Below are positions 60,843-64,000 of a stretch of DNA of 64,000 nt, in pieces. The translations under genes were made by a program, and so were the position numbers. The notes beneath the pieces are model-generated. The model did no database searches. It saw only the letters and a program-made list of their open reading frames with translations, and was not told the DNA's origin. The stretch is taken from the NCBI GenBank assembly GCA_947396885.1, contig OX377206.1, positions 47,909,631 through 47,973,630 on the forward strand. The letters run 5' to 3'. Source of the stretch: Heligmosomoides polygyrus polygyrus. Its lineage: Eukaryota > Nematoda > Chromadorea > Rhabditida > Heligmosomidae. The stretch's first letter is position 1. The number at the start of each line of letters is the position of its first letter.

Positions 60843-61440
60843 TACTGGTGTTCCCACTATAGTATGCGGTGAGGTAGGAGTCGCGTTTTCGGAAAACGGT
60901 GTTCACAATGGTGAGATTATGCGATTCCGCATACTCAAGAACGCGCTCACCATCTGCGTTACGCGACCCGTAACCGAACCTACCATGACAGCCGTACCCG
61001 TCTTTCGTCGCGCCGACGTGCCCGTTAAGGTCACCAGCGACTATGATGACATCTTTTGAAGGTACCTCTGCTGTCTTCTCACCAAGCAGGCTCCAAAACT
61101 CTTCCTTAGCTTGATCCGAGCAGCCAGTCTGCGGAGCATACGCAGAGAAGAAGTGATAGAGTCGCTCCTTCGCGGCGACAACGATCTTCATCAGTCGATC
61201 GTCAAAGCGCTGAACGCTTACAATCGAGTCACGAAATCGTTCGGAGACGATTATTCCGACACCACTGGTGGTCCTGGGACTTCCACATAGAACGGCCTTG
61301 AAGCCTCGTCCTATGTCCCTTGGCTTGCGGCAGGACCACCTCGTCTCTTGCACCGCACAGAGATCTACTCTTCTACGCTCCAGTGCTTCAGCCAACTCGC
61401 ACGAGCGGCCCGTCAACGTACCCATATTCAGCGTTGCCAC
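60843..61440 (-). pseudogene. RTE copy 4 endonuclease N-terminal part
   Basis: From 61440: LNMGTLTGRSCELAEAL, VQETRWSCRK, FSAYAPQ, VAGDLNGHVG and RKRDSYL, the first two thirds of the AP-type endonuclease. The frame then runs into the inserted element at 60842. The missing C-terminal motif is at 59436 and below. Confidence 0.8.
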
Positions 61441-61766
61441 GCGGGTCCTGCTTACGTTACGGGACTTTCGGACTCAGTTGCCCCCCCCCCCCCGATGCCG
61501 TCCTCGCATCAGGGACCCTCGCATACTTTTCACACTCGCCGGGCTTTGCGAGTGCGCGTCGGCTCCCGCGGACGCCGTAGCACTATCTCGATAAACGTGA
61601 ACAATCATACACCATGTGATGTGACTTGGGTCTTCGTAGGCCGGCCTGTCACAAGGGCCTGTCGCCTGCAATCGAATGTCCGTGATCGGCTTAGCTAGCA
61701 GAGCGAACAGTTTCCAGTGGCACCACGTGGAGGAACGGACATCGCCACCGGGAGGCACCACGAATT

Positions 61767-62492
61767 GTGTGGGCGAAATGCGGGTAGTGAAAGCCTTGGA
61801 TCCATCAATTATAAGGTGAAGTCAAATGAAGAGCGTTGCGCTGAAGAGTGAACTTGTCAGGATGAAAGCTCTGCGCTTAAAACGTCGCTCGATGCTCTAG
61901 AATTGGACGACGAATGCAGGATGGAACCTGCCTGCTAAACGACAGCCGGTTTAACCAGTCAACGACGGAATGCTGACAGAGAACAAGCGACGTTCTACAA
62001 GGACCAGAAGACCAGTCCGGCGATATGGAGTATATGGAATTTCGTAGTTCGACTGTTGACTGTTATAGTTTTCTTTGGTCACGGTTGTAAATAAGGTTTC
62101 CGTTAAGAAATAGAAAAATATTTTTTTTATTTTCTAATCATTTTTTAAATTATTTCCCCATTAGTGGTGTTATGGCTGGACGATCACAATGGTGATTAGA
62201 GTAGCGCGTCCATTGTGGCTAGTAGAAAGCCGACGATCACCCACGTAGGCGCAGCAGTGACTCGCCAATGCAGGTCAAAGTAAGGACCGGCGGAAAACGG
62301 GGCCATATCGGAAGCTGTTGGGATGATCCATAGGGATCGCCGAAGGTTACCGAGGGTGGCCGAGTTCTGGAGCTCCAGCCGCCGCCAGCTCCCGTCGCCT
62401 CCAGCCGACTTATTCTGCTAATTGGCGTGTTTTCTCTGGTGCCTCGTTTCACGCGCACGCGAAGCTCTCTGTTGACACAGAGAGCAGCATAC
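61767..62492. other. non-coding DNA, nothing recognised
   Basis: Mixed composition with an AT-rich stretch near 62100-62160. No motif-bearing frame. Confidence 0.4.
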
Positions 62493-62657
62493 CTTTGCCT
62501 TTGAAAAAAGTCTTTGAGATGAGTCGTCCAATCCTCACGTTTTCACATTTCACATTGACGCATTTGTTCTCAACTGCGTTACAAATTTTCTGGCACCAGT
62601 TGGGGCATTTCCTTATCCACTGCAAGCAGGCATGACACAAAGTGCACCCAAAAACTG
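62493..62657 (-). CDS. candidate cysteine-rich exon
   Basis: About 52 codons open between the acceptor TATTTCAG (before 62657) and the donor GTATGC (62492). It has eight cysteines in the pattern C-x2-C, then CPNWCQKIC, NKC and KC, followed by a basic end. This is reminiscent of saposin-like or other small cysteine-rich nematode domains, but too short to place. It lies upstream of the tweety exons on the same strand, yet its phase does not fit the exon at 54273 directly. Confidence 0.3.
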
Positions 62658-62844
62658 CTGAAATAGACTTTCGCTGAGCTAGTCGTGGACCTGAACCTGA
62701 CTGGATCGCATACCTGCAGTACCCTCATCTCTTGTCCAAAAATAAAAATATGTAGTAAGCGGTGGAAGGTACTCCACGCACAGACAGAAAAGCTTAAGAG
62801 GAGTGCCTAACATTACAAAGGAGGTAAGAGTATATCTAAACTAG

Positions 62845-62955
62845 AGCGCGCTGTATATGACGGTCTAGTGATCAAAGACCACATTCACGAAAAGATACCA
62901 TTTACGACCCAAAAGACTGTAAATCGTAAATCGCAAATACACACACCCCTGCTGT
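62845..62955. repeat. repeat shared with 60300-60470
   Basis: CTAGAGCGCGCT, CACATTCACGAAAA, TAAATCGTAAATCG and ACACACCCCT occur in the same order as in 60300-60470, inside the palindrome-rich element. A second, partial copy of that element's centre is likely. Confidence 0.45.
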
Positions 62956-62992
62956 ACATCTCTCGAACTACTCTAATGTACTGACAAGGGAA

Positions 62993-63155
62993 GGATACTA
63001 GGTGGCCATAGGACCTTCAGATGAGACGTATATCACTGGATGCGGCTTCGAACTCTGATACCAAATATATGTTCCATTTCTGCTGTGCGCATCTGTGAAC
63101 GGATACTAGGTGGCCATAGGACCTTCAGATGAGACGCATATCACTGGATGCGGAG
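62993..63155. repeat. 50-bp direct repeat, offset 108 bp
   Basis: GGATACTAGGTGGCCATAGG at 62993 and 63101, followed by the same CTTCAGATGAGACG and ATATCACTGGATGCGG. A recent local duplication. Confidence 0.8.
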
Positions 63156-63246
63156 CTCCTCTTCGAAGCAAGCTCCTTTGCCCTCTAGGTCCACGCAGAG
63201 CGAGCCAGTCACAAGAGAGCGAGTTCAAGTAGGATTGAAACTGCGC

Positions 63247-63335
63247 TGCTGGCGGAGCAGTGGTAGCGCAGGGGTAGAGGCGCGGCGTGGTGATACGGGA
63301 TGGTTTATGGTTCGAGACCCCTGTGGTGTAGGATT
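63247..63335 (+). repeat. tRNA-like SINE head
   Basis: A box GTAGCGCAGGGG at 63264-63275 and B box GGTTCGAGACCCC at 63309-63321, the right order and spacing for a Pol III internal promoter. The sequence does not fold as a standard tRNA and has no proper acceptor stem, so a tRNA-derived repeat is favoured over a tRNA gene. Confidence 0.45.
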
Positions 63336-63339
63336 TTTG

Positions 63340-64000
63340 CACTTCCTAAAAAGATCTGGCACGATCAACCAAAGCTCTCTATGTCAAATGGCGACGGTTG
63401 GGGGAAATCGATTGCCATAATCCCACCACCCATCAGTGCCTTAATCAACCCCCTTGGACGAATTCTTTTTCGACACACGGGGTCGGTTAGGACAATACGG
63501 GAGGGGGACGTTCTGCCTGAAAGCGGAGCGGGCAAAGACGCGGGATAGTGCCTGCGGAGTCAATTAGCGTCGACTCGCGCGGTGACACCCGCCGCTTGGC
63601 GCTGAGCCCAAACAGCCCTGGCCGACCACGAGATCCCGCAGAACGACTAGATTTTGTGTGATTACAGTCGATAGAGTGATAGGAGGCTCAGACGACTTGC
63701 ATTGGAGTGAAGAAATTTGGATTCATGTGAACCCTACCATCTCCTATATCAGAATTTCGAGCTCTATCGAATGAGCTAGGAAAGAATCTTGCCTCAATAA
63801 GACTTATAACGATTTTTTTTCAGGTGCTGCTTAACTCTCTTTAAATATCAGGTTTTTCACATATATCAGGATTAAATGCGGTGCATGCATCCAGGATACT
63901 GATGTGAACTCTACCATCTCCTATATTAGAATATCGACCTCTGAGAGAATATCGAGTGAACAGCTTGTAGACTACTGAGAGCAGGCAGATCGGGCGATAG
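63340..64000. other. non-coding end of window with a short repeat
   Basis: No gene recognised. A segment of about 40 bp (CTACCATCTCCTATAT) recurs at about 63737 and 63912. Confidence 0.4.

Larger units (their letters stand above)
57207..61749 (-). mobile_element. RTE-clade LINE copy 4, interrupted
   Basis: Minus-strand element bounded by the 17-bp target duplication GGGAGGCACCACGAATT (57190-57206 and 61750-61766). The (TTC)n tail is at 57207 and the leader ends at 61749. The endonuclease starts near 61440 and is cut at about 60843 by a 1.4-kb element, resuming at 59436. RT motifs read leftward to about 57220, including LLYADDVM near 57995. A 13-C run at 61481-61493 expands a shorter run present in copies 2 and 3. 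Several frameshifts; inactive. Confidence 0.9.

Overview
The window looks like repeat-choked nuclear DNA of a strongylid, hookworm-type nematode. This is inferred from RTE-clade LINEs, mariner elements, BEL/Pao and Gypsy remnants, TTTTCAG-type splice acceptors, and one broken-up animal gene. There is no bacterial gene organisation and no operon. Almost every long reading frame belongs to a mobile element, and most are broken.

The only host gene I can defend is on the minus strand. It is a tweety-family (TTYH) membrane protein with six exons at 54273-54162, 53520-53419, 53245-53097, 35778-35586, 35082-34855 and 26175-26036, plus a doubtful terminal exon near 25.9 kb. The exons join in phase, apart from an uncertain donor at about 35.6 kb. 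The N-terminal exons (TM1 and most of TM2) were not found and may lie beyond the right edge. A 17.3-kb intron holds the Gypsy elements and several MITEs. An 8.7-kb intron holds a satellite array of about 60 monomers of 134-135 bp.

Left part, 1-16.7 kb: a SINE-like repeat; a deleted RTE LINE; a CR1/Jockey-type LINE split by a 4-kb RTE copy (14-bp target duplication, internal 789-bp tandem duplication); a BEL/Pao remnant; and two long-TIR elements. Centre-left, 16.7-24.7 kb: a five-level nest, in which a SINE holds a mariner, which holds an RTE LINE, which holds a 3-kb long-TIR element, which holds an apparently intact DD37D mariner and a 370-bp MITE. 26.6-34.8 kb: the satellite array, ending in an inverted monomer. 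35-39.7 kb: MITEs and a long-TIR element with a PHD-like zinc-finger exon. 40-50 kb: a Gypsy element with an unrecognised ORF downstream of integrase, joined directly to a second Gypsy remnant that is itself interrupted by a TIR element whose arms match the satellite. 50-54 kb: intron, then tweety exons. 54.6-64 kb: another long-TIR element, RTE-like and BEL/Pao remnants, a fourth RTE copy holding a palindrome-rich element, and a tRNA-like SINE.

Three themes link the parts. First, tRNA-like Pol III promoter modules sit inside the arms of at least three different long-TIR families. Second, the satellite monomer is the terminal inverted repeat of a dispersed DNA transposon. Third, G or C homopolymer runs of 11-18 bases recur ten times, several at sites where homologous copies carry only a short G or C run. 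No CRISPR array, rRNA gene or intact tRNA gene was seen.
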